Positions 46,430-56,270 of a stretch of DNA of 64,000 nt are shown piece by piece. Source of the DNA: Hemerocallis citrina (Eukaryota > Streptophyta > Magnoliopsida > Asparagales > Asphodelaceae); the NCBI GenBank assembly GCA_017893485.1, contig CM030368.1, positions 173,692,004 through 173,756,003 on the forward strand. Reading direction: 5' to 3'. Made by a program: the position numbers and the translations under genes. Positions within the stretch are counted from its first letter, which is position 1, and every line of letters starts with the position of its first letter. The notes under the pieces are model-generated. The model ran no database searches, was not told the DNA's origin, and saw only the letters and a program-made list of their open reading frames with translations.

Positions 46430-47621
46430 AGAGCAGAGCGGTACACCCTAGTCGAGGGGATCTTGTACAAATGCTCCTTCTTGCAGGTGGACGGCAAGCC
46501 ATACTTGAGATGCCTCTCCCCAGAACAAGCCGACTACACCTTACAGGAGCTCCACGAAGGCATCGGCGGGGCACATTCAGGGTCCAGATCCCTAGCTCGG
46601 AAGGTATTGAATTACGGTTACTTCTGGCCTACTATCCTCCAAGACGCCGAGCGACACGTTCGGCAATGCGACTCTTGTCAGAAGTATTCAAACATTCGTC
46701 GCCTCCCACAAGCTTAGCTCACCTCCCTGTCAAGTCCTATCCCCTTCGCTATGTGGGGGATGGATTTACTAGGGCCGTTCCCTCCAGCTCCAGGCCAGTT
46801 CAAGTTCTTAGTCGTGGCGATCGACTATTTCTCGAAGTGGATAGAGGCCGAGCCCCTGGCAACAATCACAGAGAACAAGGTGCTTCAGTTCTTCTGGAAG
46901 AACGTCATCTGCCGATTCGGTGTCCCTCGAGTCCTCATAACAGACAACGGAACCCAATTTACTGGGGCTGCGTTCCGAGCTCTGTGTGAAGACCTCGCCA
47001 TCCAGCAACGTTTCTCCTCCGTCTCCCATCCGCAGTCGAATGGCCAAGTGGAAAATGCTAACTGGCAGATTCTCTCCGGTATTAAGAAGAGGTTGAATAA
47101 GTGCTCCAAAGATTTATGGGTCGATCAGCTCCCCAACGTGCTGTGAAACTACTCCACCATGGACCCCCACAGGAGAGTCCCCATTCAACCTCACCTATGG
47201 GTCCGAGGTTGTGATTCCTCTTGAAGTCGGAATACCTTCTCCTCGCCTTGCAGCCTACAACGAAGAAAAGAACGCCAGAGACCTTCGGGCAAGCTTAGAC
47301 CTGATAGACGAGCTAAGGGAAAGAGCATCAATCCACCAACAGAGTTATCGGAGGAGGATCGAGTTGGCATACAATAAGAAGGTCCGACCTACCGATCTCA
47401 AAGAAGGGGACCTAGTCCTCAGAAAGCTAGCTGTCTCCTTCCCTAGTCAGAAGAGTAAGCTAGCTCCAAATTGGGATGGACCTTATAAGATCACGAAAGT
47501 AGTTCAGCCTGGAGCTTATCGTCTCGAAGACCTCGAAGACCTCGAAGGCAAAGAAATTCCTAGGACCTGGAATGCCGACCATCTTTTAAAATACCAAGAA
47601 AGTGCCCTGGCACCTCTCTAA
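46430..47621 (+). pseudogene. pol: Integrase of element C, two stops
   Basis: The HHCC part (HEGIGGAH ... CDSCQKYS) lies at 46,550-46,690. A TAG stop at 46,715 follows (probable CAG change). The core has MWGMDLLGPFP (Asp codon 46,763), LITDNGTQFTG (Asp 46,943) and NGQVENANW (Glu 47,051). A TGA at 47,144 (Trp expected) and a small frameshift follow. The C-terminal domain is at 47,200-47,621 (KEGDLVLRKLAVSF, GPYKITKVVQPGAYRLEDLE, NADHLLKY). All DDE residues are present. Confidence 0.9.
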
Positions 47622-47789
47622 GTATTCCGGGATGTCGAACCGTTCCTCTCCTATCCCTTGTATCTTCCCTCTTTATTTCTCATATGTAATAACGGCTCGC
47701 AACTCAGAAGCGGCCGACTAATAGTCTTCAATAAATAAAGTTTTTTCATATTTTACTTGTGCAAATATCTCTCTGCTCTTTGCTCTTCA

Positions 47790-48820
47790 CCCTAACGATG
47801 GTTCGGAGTCCAACACTTGGCTCGATTCTACTTCGCAAGCTCGCTCTTAAGCGAGCTAGAAGTAGTTCGCTATTCAGAACTGCTCCCACAACCGTTGAAC
47901 AACTGTAACGATGATTCGGAGTCCAACACTTGGCTCGATTCTACTTTGCAAGCTCGCTCTTAAGCGAGCTAAAAGTAGTTCGCCATTCGGAATTGCTCCC
48001 ACAACCGTTGAACAGCTCTAACGATGATTCGGAGTCCAACACTTGGCTCGATTCTACTTTGCAAGCTCGTTCTTAAGCAAGCTAAAAGTAGTTCGCCATT
48101 CGGAACTGCTCCCACAACCGTTGAACAGTCCTAACGATGGTTCGGAGTCCAACACTTGGCTAGATTCTACTTTGCAAGCTCGCTCTTAAGCGAGCTAGAA
48201 GTAGTTCGCCATTCGGAACTGCTCCCACAACCGTTGAACAGCCCTAACGATGGTTCGGAGTCCAACACTTGGCTCGATTCTACTTTGCAAGCTCGCTCTT
48301 AAGCAAGCTAGAAGTAGTTCGCTATTCGGAACTGCTCCCACAACCGTTGAACAACTCTAATGATGGTTTGGAGTCCAACACTTGGCTCGATTCTACTTTG
48401 CAAACTCGCTCTTAAGCGAGCTAGAAGTAGTTCACCATTCGGAACTGCTCCCACAATCGTTGAACAACCCTAACGATGGTTCGGAGTCCAACACTTGGCT
48501 CGATTCTACTTTACAAGCTCGCTCTTAAGCGAGCTAGAAGTAGTTCGCCATTCGGAACTGCTTCCACAACCGTTGAACAACCCTAACGATGGTTCGGAGT
48601 CCAATGCTTGGCTTGATTCTACTTTGCAAGCTCGTTCTTAAGCGAGCTAAAAGTAGTTCGCCATTCGGAACTGCTCCCACAACCATTGAACAACTCCAAC
48701 GATGGTTCGGAGTCCAACGTTCGGCTCGACTGCACCCCCTCAGTATCCCGAACCGAGCAGATGAGGAACCGACCTCCACATATGGAGAAAAATTCCACCG
48801 AACCAATTTCACCATTGGAT
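47790..48820 (+). repeat. 113-bp tandem array, ~9 copies
   Basis: The anchor TTCGGAGTCCAACACTTGGC starts at 47,802, 47,915, 48,028, 48,141, 48,254, 48,367, 48,480, 48,593 and 48,706: every step is exactly 113 bases. Each unit also has a short hairpin (GCTCGCTCTTAAGCGAGC) and 'CCCACAACCGTTGAACA'. Non-coding. Related to the ~115-bp units of element A. Confidence 0.95.
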
Positions 48821-49110
48821 CGTCTCAAAATGCGTACTAGAACATGATGAACGGATCAGATCGTGCCACATATCCACAAAACAACAAGATAGCATTTTCT
48901 CGAAACTCGAGCCTCCCACCTCGTGATTCGTGCCATGATCGTGATCGGCCATCCAGATTGAGCCACGTGCTAACGGCGAGTTCGGAGTCCTACGCTCGGC
49001 TTGACTGCACTCCCTCAGTATCCCGAACCGAGTGGCCGAGGAACCGACCTCCACATTTTGGATCGTCACAAGATGCGTACTACCGAAGTGTAAGGTTGCC
49101 TTGGTATACC
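48740..49110 (+). repeat. Two diverged copies of the ~255-bp module
   Basis: 'CTCAGTATCCCGAACCGAG...GACCTCCACAT' occurs twice, and 'CAAAACAACAAGATAGCATTTTCTCG' is also found in the 52.7-54.0 kb array, so the same module stands on both sides of the antisense ORFs. Confidence 0.75.
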
Positions 49111-49320
49111 CCAAGCAAAAGCTAAAGTTCTACAGCTAAGGCAAGAGTTCTATGGTTAGAACGCTCGAAGAAGCTAACTATTGGTTCTTATGGTTCGTTT
49201 CAATAGTAAGGCAACTACGGTACAACAATGAGCAGACGAACTTCGATTTCATTTAAAACAACTTGATGAATGTACAAGGCAAGAAGTTACAACAAAAAAG
49301 ACGATGCAAGAAATCAAAAG
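49111..49320. other. Spacer before the antisense ORFs
   Basis: Short 'AGTTCTA(C/T)(A/G)G' repeats; no gene seen. Confidence 0.4.
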
Positions 49321-49323
49321 AAG

Positions 49324-50145
49324 TTACAACTTGTTCAGCGCCTCCTCGGAATGGGGACATTCCGATTCAGAGACACTCGGAGTTTTCATCGCTTCATCTC
49401 TGAGCTTGTCTCTAGGCCGATGCTCGCCACTAACTCTAACAGTGGCTTCGGCCGAGGCTCCGCTCGAGCTAACAGCTACACCGCTTTGGGCATCGGCCGC
49501 AGTCCGACCAACGACGGGAGCACGAGTCGCTAGCTCGTAAAAGGAGATCCCTCGCTCGCTCTCCTCGCGAGTGCACGAGGTGCTGTGGACGTTAGTCCTC
49601 ACTGGCTGAGGCTTCAGACGAGCCACTTCCTCCTCGAGCTCGATGATCCTGCTTTTCAAAGTGTCGTCCTTAACCAGAATCTTGAATCGAGGGAGCTTCG
49701 TCGAACCCGGGTGCTCAGCACTATCAGATATAATGCGACGCAAATTGGTCACCTCGATGCTCTTGTCGACCGTGACCCTCTGCAACTGCTCGACCTTCTT
49801 CACGAGCTCGTCTCGCTCGGCCAACGCCGAGGCCAGCTCTTCCTCCTTCGTCGAGAGCTCCTCCTCGACTATCTGCAAGTGGTGTACCTCGGCCAGCAGC
49901 TCGCTATTCTGCTTCTCCACATTGAACAACACTCTCCGGATCAGCTCGATCTCGCCCTCGAGGCGAGCCTCGCGAGACTGCTTAAATAGTTCTGCACGAC
50001 ACCGAGCTGCTGCGGTATCTAGAGCATGTTCGAAGATATGAAAGACGAGAACATCACATTGAAAGACTAAAGTCCGAGCCAAACACTTAGACAAATTTGA
50101 AATAAGATTTTCATTCATAAAGAAGAGGCGGTGGCCAGTCCGCAA
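49324..50145 (-). CDS. Antisense coiled-coil ORF, element C
   Basis: An open minus-strand frame of 273 codons. From about residue 55 to 180 it has heptad-rich, acidic/basic sequence (LEGEIELIRRVLFNVEKQNS, EEELASALAERDELVKKVEQ, KSRIIELEEEVARLK), predicted as a long coiled coil. The C-terminus is Ser/Ala-rich. The first ~50 residues look intron-like, with a CAG acceptor near 50,020; the true exon probably starts there. It may be a downstream exon of the ORF at 50,217-52,261. Function unknown. Confidence 0.55.
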   Translation of the reverse strand: MRTGHRLFFMNENLISNLSKCLARTLVFQCDVLVFHIFEHALDTAAARCRAELFKQSREARLEGEIELIRRVLFNVEKQNSELLAEVHHLQIVEEELSTKEEELASALAERDELVKKVEQLQRVTVDKSIEVTNLRRIISDSAEHPGSTKLPRFKILVKDDTLKSRIIELEEEVARLKPQPVRTNVHSTSCTREESERGISFYELATRAPVVGRTAADAQSGVAVSSSGASAEATVRVSGEHRPRDKLRDEAMKTPSVSESECPHSEEALNKL

Positions 50146-50216
50146 AAAGGCGTTACATTCTAAAAAGGAAAAACAAAATTACAAAAGACGAGGAGATCAG
50201 GGGTCCACCTATGTCA

Positions 50217-51218
50217 TCAACTCGACCACAGGCGCCTCGCCAGACGGCCCCTCATTCCCCGTTGCCCCGGCCTGGGGGTCGACCACCACGGTCTCAGGGT
50301 CGGCAGGCATTTCCTCGTCCCGCTGTCCCGCCTCCTCCTCGTCGCCTTCCTCCTCTTCGCCTTCCGCCTCTTCGCCCTCTGCCACAGTCGGTATCCAACC
50401 CGCTGAAAGCCGGGGATGCGGTCTTGGACATGGTCGAGCACCCTCTCGTAGGACTTCTCCATGTTGGAGGCCATGTGTGCCTTTGCCTCGGCCTCGACTT
50501 CGGCCCTGATCACCGCCGCCACGGCATCCTTCTCCGCCTTCGCCTCCGCCAGAGCCTTCGCCGATGCCGCCAGCTCCTCGGCAGCCTTGGTGACTTTGGC
50601 AACCTCCTCAACGAGCCGCCCCTTCCCTCGCTCCAGGTCCGCTTCGAGGTCGGCGACTCGGACCACCAAGCCGTCCGAACATCGCTGCTCCACCTCGAGC
50701 TGCCGAACCGCCCTTGCCTTCTCCACCCTGTCCTTGTTGCTAGCGGCCTTCAATTCCCTCTCCTGTTCGGCGAACTCCTGAATGAGGTGGCCGAAGTGAC
50801 AGGTGGCCTGCCGAAGAAAAAGGAGAGTAAGAACAAAGCAAAAGTCGAACATCAAACTTAAGAAATTCTCAAAAACAATGAATGCAAAGCTTACCGACAC
50901 AAGCGACCGAGAGACTTCGTAGGTGTCATCGCCAGTCGTCCCCGCCTTCAGTGCGGCTCGATCCTTCGGGGTCGTTAAGTGCTTAACGGCCTGCATGCAC
51001 ATCTACGAGTCCCCGAGGAAGCCGTCATGGTTCTTCACTCGCCAGTTGGGGACGGACAGCTTCTTATGCTGCTCGGTCAGGATCTCTTCGGCCTGAATGG
51101 TCAGGGGCGGAGCCTCGAGCGACAGCACCGCCGAAACGTTGAAGGCCTCACCAGCCGTGGCAGACGCAGCAGGAGCCGAGGGGTCGGCCGAGACGACCAC
51201 TGCTGGCGAGGGGGCCAC
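50217..51218 (-). CDS. Antisense ORF, middle part, with an intron
   Basis: Minus strand. Exons read ILTEQHKKLSVPNWRVKNHD, KAGTTGDDTYEVSRSLVS, then after an intron ATCHFGHLIQEFAEQERELK and a coiled coil (VRVADLEADLERGKGRLVEE, AAEELAASAKALAEAKAEKD). A stop lies near 51,005. It links the main antisense ORF upstream to the coiled-coil ORF downstream, so one spliced antisense gene is plausible. Protein family beyond 'coiled coil' not recognised. Confidence 0.55.
50808..50894 (-). other. Probable 87-nt intron in the antisense ORF
   Basis: On the minus strand it begins GTAAGC and ends TTCTTCGGCAG, with a T-rich 3' end; skipping it joins SRSLVS to ATCHFGHL. Consensus splice sites and plant-like intron size. 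Confidence 0.65.
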
Positions 51219-51299
51219 AGGAACGGCAGTAGGCGGAGCAACTGCCGAAGGAGCCTTAGAGGGTCGGCCGAACGAAGTTGCCGAAGGAGCGTACTCGGG

Positions 51300-52261
51300 T
51301 CGATCAGACTAAGGCCCGACCCGTGTAGCACCTCCTCGGTCATTTCTCTCCAGCTCAACATTGGGAGAGCCATGATCTTCCCCGCCACTTCCTCCTCGGC
51401 CGCTGTCAGTACTGGGTCGACCCTTGCAAACTTCGGCACCTCTACTTTCCACCAAGTCGGAATCTTCAGCATCGAGGGCTCCCTCAACAAAAAAAATTTC
51501 TCCTTCCAACCTTTTATCGAGTCCGGATTCTCTATAAGCCTAACGCCTTTCCGGGGTGACAGGTAGTAGCGATGCTCGGTCTTGTGCATTCGGTGAATCC
51601 GATACATGCTCCGAAGGATCGTCATGTCTGGCTCGACCTCGGCGTTGCGGCACTGCAGCAAGAAGGCATTCACGTGGCGCCAGGTGTTCGGCATAAATTG
51701 GGTCGGTGCTAGGCAGTACCACTGGAGGACCTCTAACACAAAGGGGTGCAGAGGAAAGCGCAATCCGGCGTTCAGCGAGTCGTAGTCGAACATACACATA
51801 TCCGACGACGATAGTTTGGAGTTCGCTCGCATTCTAGGGCCGGGGAGGATCAGCTTGTACTCCAGAGGGATGGCGAACCCTTTTCTGATCCGGAGCAGGT
51901 CCTTCTCAGATAAAACCGATGCAATCTCGTCCACCTCGGTGGTCTGAACCGGGTTGTTCTCCTCGTAGACTGCCAACCGACCTATGATCGCCTTCTTCAT
52001 AAGGTCGCCCTCGTATTGTCTGACTCTGGCATGGCCGGACAGTACACTGGGGTACTGGCCCGATTCAGGGGCTCGCCTCTCGGCGTCCACGATCTCCTTG
52101 ACTACAGGAGATCGGGCAACTGCCTTCTTCTTCTTCTTCACATCGGCCACGGACGACCCGGCCACCTCCTTTCCCTTTCTTCGGATCTCCATTCGCCTCC
52201 TCTCCTCGGCGCCGCTATCGCCCGAGGACGAGGCCTCACTCCCCGAGTCTACCCTTGACAT
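51300..52261 (-). CDS. Antisense ORF with putative gypsy-transposon domain, element C
   Basis: ATG at 52,261 (minus strand). N-terminus: SGSEASSSGDSGAEERRRME and a basic patch. The conserved domain follows: IRKGFAIPLEYKLILPGPRM, LNAGLRFPLHPFVLEVLQWY, LAPTQFMPNTWRHVNAFLLQ, YRIHRMHKTEHRYYLSP, SIKGWKEKFFLLREPSML and IPTWWKVEVPKF. This is the plant 'putative gypsy type transposon' family known as additional ORFs of Tat elements. It is open for over 300 codons, then shifts frame near 51,290. The same gene is present, broken, in element B (39,253-40,245). Role unknown. Confidence 0.75.
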
Positions 52262-52739
52262 CTCTAAAAAAGCTAAGGCAAATAAACTGACCTTGATGTG
52301 ACGTTCACGGTCGGAATTAGCTTGCCGGAAATTGCCTGGCCCACGCGACAGCTAACGCAACCGCCTTGTAGCTAAAATAGCCGCTAGCAGAGCACACAGA
52401 GAGTAAAAGTAAAAACTTGGAATGAAAAGTGAGAAATGAGCTCTGAGGTGGGGGAGTGAGAATTTATAACCCCAAAGCAACGTTTGGGCTTCCTTGAGCA
52501 TTTAAATGCCCACTAAGAGAAGGCAAAACGCCAAAACAGAGAGTTACGACTCTTCAAATCACTCAAATCACCCGGCCACCCGTGTGCATAGCCGAGCTAT
52601 CGAACAGCTTGGTTAAGCAACCGAGCTACTGGGTCGGAGGACGGCGACGGACCAAGACAAGGACTCTTCAGAACACCTAACTCCATCTCTCGGCAATCAA
52701 CACCTCGACGCACCATTGAACAGCCGTTCTAACTGAACC
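52262..52739. promoter_or_regulatory. Possible promoter region of the antisense gene
   Basis: It lies directly upstream of the antisense ATG. A minus-strand TATA-like TTATAAATTCTC is at about 52,461-52,472 (plus strand GAGAATTTATAA), about 200 bases from the ATG. No other features. Confidence 0.35.
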
Positions 52740-54060
52740 GAGGTGCTGAAGGATCGACCCCCACATATGGAGAAACATTCTGCCGAGGTCGAATCACCGT
52801 CGGATCGTCCCAAAATTTGTGTCAAAACTTGATGGGCGGTTCAGATAGCGCCACGCTCACAAAATGACAAGATAACGTTTTCTCGTGATCTGAACCCCGT
52901 CCTCGTGATTCACGCCGTGATGGACGCTCAGGATCGCGCCACATGGCTCGGTAGCCCCTGAGGCCCCGAGCCGAGCTGCAGAGGGGGCCGAACCGAGGTG
53001 CCGAGGGACCGACCCCCACATATGGAGAAAAATTCTGCCAAGCTCGAATCACCGTCGGATCATCTCAAAATTCGTGTCAAAACTTGATGGACGGTTCAGA
53101 TAGCGCCACGCCCACAAAACGACAAGATAACGTTTTCTCGTGATCTGAACCCCGTCCTCGTGATCCACACCATGATGGATGCTCAGGATCGTGCCACGTG
53201 GCTCGGCAGATCCTGAGGCTCCGAGCCAAACTGTAGAAGGAGCCGAACTGAGGTGCCGAGGTACCGACCCCCACATATGGAGAAAAATTCTGCCGACCAT
53301 CCTCGGCCGTTGGATCTTGACAAAAAACGTGCTCGACGTGATAGACGGCTCAGATCTTGCCACGTTCACTAAACGACAAGATAGCATTTTTTGGGGATCC
53401 GCACTGAGATGGACGCTCAGGATCGTGCCACGTAGCTCGGAAGATCCCAACGCACCGAACCGAGCTACCGAACGGCCAGGTTGGACCACCAAGCCACTAA
53501 CACAGTAGACAAGGAATTCAGCCACCGGAGCGCTTAGCCGAGCTACCGAACAGCCGGGCTGGACCACCAAGCCACTAACACAGTAGACAAGGAATTCAGC
53601 CACTGGAGCGCTTAGCCGAGCTACCGAACAGCTTGGTCGAGCCTTCGAGCTACTAGATCGAACCAAACATCCTGTCGGAGCACTTATTCGGCCTACAATG
53701 CCGAACTGCCGAGCCGAGGGGACGAGGGACCGACCTCCACATATGGAGAAAAAAGAGTCTGACCCTCCTCAGCCGTTGGATCTTGTCAAAAAACGTGCTC
53801 AAACGTGATGGACGGCCCAGATCTTGCCACGTTCACTAAATGACAAGATAGCATTTTTTTGGGATTTGCGCTGAGATGGACGCTCAGGATCGTGCCACGT
53901 AACTCGGCAGATCCAGAGGCTCCGAGCCGATCTGCCGAGCCGAGGAGCCGAGCTACCGACCCTCTCATACGGAGAAACTATCTGTCGAGGAATATGGGTC
54001 GTCCGATCGCCCAGAAGATCGCGTTCGACGCTGATGGAGGGCTCAGATCGCGACACGTCA
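52740..54060 (+). repeat. ~255-bp tandem array, about five diverged copies
   Basis: Anchor 'CCACATATGGAGAAA' recurs near 52,760, 53,014, 53,270 and 53,738, and as 'CTCATACGGAGAAAC' near 53,965. Each unit also has 'GATGGACGCTCAGGATCG' and 'GACAAGATA(A/G)C(G/A)TTTT'. Near 53,455-53,630 a ~75-bp piece (AACAGCCGGGCTGGACCACC type) is itself duplicated. Apparent reading frames across it are repetitive and not genes. Confidence 0.85.
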
Positions 54061-54473
54061 TAAATCGGTATTAAAAACTGGTTTTTATTTATTTAAATCG
54101 TTTTATTTATTTAAAAATTGCGAAAAAATTACTAAAAATTCGGAAAAATTAACTAAAAATTCTAGGAAATAATTGTAAATTTGGGGGTATATTTTTGAGC
54201 CCCTGAACGAACAATTGTTGCCTGGAACGTGTTGTTAAGACCCCCGAACGACTGGTTAACACTTCGCAAAATTAAATACATAATCCGAAAAAATAGATAA
54301 AAATTATCAAACATCTAGAAAAGCTCAAGAACAACTTAGAGTGCAACCAACTTGAAAAATCACCACATTACCTCCTTCAAAGATTCAAAACCTTCCATTT
54401 GGACTCTGATACAACTCTGCCTGCCATTATAACAGTAAAACTACACCTCAAAGGCTGATCAAACTCAGTCTTC
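54061..54473. other. AT-rich spacer before the 3' LTR
   Basis: AT-rich with 'AAAAATT' runs; no gene seen. Confidence 0.5.
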
Positions 54474-54489
54474 GGAAGTGGGGGGCTCG
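54474..54489 (+). other. Polypurine tract, element C
   Basis: GGAAGTGGGGGGCTCG directly before the 3' LTR start TGATATGG. Confidence 0.7.
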
Positions 54490-55108
54490 TGATATGGCTA
54501 AAAATGGGGTTAAATCGGAACCGTCCAAATCGGGCACGAATCTTGAAACCTAGGGGTAAAACGGTAATTTCACTTACAACCGGGTCTGAGACGGGTACTG
54601 GATCTCCTCCCCAAAGATCCAATAACCCACGAACGGATCCACCTCAACTGGGTACGGGTCCCAACCCGAAACGAACCCAGTCCAGCAGGATAGAATTAGG
54701 GTCTCTGATCCAGCCAGATCAACGGCCCTGATTCGCATCTATCCTTTCACCGGGAATCAGGGATCACATTCCTTATCTGGTTGTGAGGATTTTATTCCTT
54801 AATAGATTCACTGGGATTACATTCCAAACCTGATCCCTAAAGGCGACTATAAATACCCCCATCCACCACCGTTATGAGGTAATCAATCTTTTGCCAATTT
54901 ACGCTCTTTCATAACCATTCCTGATTACTGACTTGAGCGTCGGAGGGTGCGTCGCTGGGATCAACCCCGGTGTCTCGCACTTTTTGCAGGTGAACGGCGG
55001 GAGTCAGCGGTCAAACTCCAGCGGAACAGGTTCAGGTTTGCTATTCAAAGTTTTCCAAGAATCCACAAATACTGTCTGTTTACCCCCACACCAGATTTAG
55101 CGGTAACA
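54490..55108 (+). repeat. 3' LTR of element C
   Basis: 619 bp, TGATATGG...GGTAACA, with TATA box at 54,848. It is followed by GTTGA and receptor-kinase sequence. Confidence 0.9.
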
Positions 55109-55428
55109 GTTGATTTTGTAAAAAATTCTCTATAGCATCAAGAGGAGCAATCATTTTCCAATATTCATAGGCGAGAAACACATAAATACACAATGGGGCT
55201 ATTACGAACCTTGCAATGGCCGCAATTACTGCACAAAGGAGAGTGTGTGAGAAAATATTATAGCGGAAAAAAATGAGAAACTGAATAAACGATTCTGTAA
55301 TCTGAAGAAGTAAATGGTACCTACCTAGTAGAACTATTACAATATCCAAGCACACAGCCAAAGGTACAGTACGATTGTAACGTTCTTTGTCATATTTAGA
55401 TGGTCTAGCATTGTAAAGAAACTATGAA
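55109..55428 (-). pseudogene. Transmembrane part of the split receptor-like kinase
   Basis: Minus strand. An exon at about 55,428-55,325 reads YDKERYNRTVPLAVCLDIVI and VLL. It is followed by a 96-nt intron (GTAGGT ... GTGCAG, 55,324-55,229) and an exon at 55,228-55,109: VIAAIARFVIAPLCIYVFLA (membrane segment), YEYWKMIAPLDAIENFLQNQ (juxtamembrane). The next codons, PTRYTYTD, lie 14 kb away at 41,191, on the other side of element C. Splice phases match. The extracellular exons were not recognised further right. Confidence 0.8.
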
Positions 55429-55850
55429 TTTAGCTTGAAATTGAAAAGGATAGAGAAACCAAATAAGAGTTCCATTTCGCTGCTGATTATCCTCTCTAAT
55501 ATTTCTGCATTGCAAACTAAAAAACTAGCTGTAAACAAATAATACAAGTTAAACAAATATACCAGAATTTAAATGAACAATTACTGTCATGCGATGCAAG
55601 TAAACTTTACAGGTTGAGCTAATACTTGTGAATATATAATGTACCTATATATATAGAATGGACTGAAAAGTCAATTATTTGAACTTCCTAGATATTTTCA
55701 TATTTTAGTAATCTGTAAAGATACAACGGTTACTCTATTCTAGATATTTTCATATTGTTGACTGATAAATTAGTTTTGGAATTGGAAACTATATGTAAAG
55801 CATTGTTGATTGATAAATTAATTTTGGAAAGAATATAAATTGAAATCGCC
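55429..55850. other. Unassigned AT-rich sequence
   Basis: May be intron or upstream sequence of the receptor kinase. 'TCCTAGATATTTTCATATT' occurs twice (55,686 and 55,739) within a short duplication. No gene supported. Confidence 0.35.
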
Positions 55851-56270
55851 AAATAAAAGTCGAATCTGTACGACAGCGGTCGACCGCATGAAATGACAGT
55901 CAACCGTTACCACAGTCAACCGCTCATCTATGTGGAAAAGATGAGTTAGTCGACCGGTCATCGCTCGACTTATGAGTTGAACGGTTGACTGTTCATCATT
56001 GCGGTCGACCGTCCAAGTGCAGACCTGACTATTTCGGAAATATCTTTTCATTTTCAGAAAGATACATTTTCCCACTCTATAAATAGAGGCGAATTCACTA
56101 TGTATTCTTCACCCCTTGCAATCATAACTCTTCTGATCTAATCATTTTATCAACAATTTGAGTGTGAGAGATTTATTGTACGAGAACAAAACACCAATTC
56201 AAGTGTGAGAGATTTTCAAAGGAAGCTTGTACGAGAATAAACGAGTTGTACAAGAAGATACTTGCCTGAT
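55851..56270 (+). repeat. LTR-like fragment rich in GGTCGACC
   Basis: Repeated GGTCGACC/GTCAACCG words, a TATA box (CTATAAATAG near 56,080) and a repeated 'AAGTGTGAGAGATTT...TACGAGAA' leader (56,160 and 56,199) resemble the 3' half of a copia LTR in plus orientation. No partner LTR seen. Confidence 0.45.

Larger units (their letters stand above)
41192..55108 (+). mobile_element. Gypsy element C, Tat lineage, ~13.9 kb
   Basis: Order: LTR, primer site, gag, protease, RT, RNase H, second RNase H, integrase, tandem repeats, antisense ORFs, tandem repeats, polypurine tract, LTR. It is inserted in the juxtamembrane exon of a receptor kinase. LTRs differ at about 20-25 of ~600 positions by eye, mostly transitions. 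Premature stops, frameshifts and a protease active-site change show that it is no longer autonomous. The first ~20 bases of the 5' LTR are missing, so no target duplication is left. Confidence 0.9.

Noticed and set aside
47802..48820. CRISPR-like regular array
   Set aside because: Units are 113 bp of continuous repeat without unique spacers, in a plant retrotransposon; it is a tandem repeat.
52816..54074. Repetitive open frames on both strands (for example 53,049-53,666 minus)
   Set aside because: They follow the ~255-bp non-coding array; the peptide repeats simply mirror the DNA repeats.
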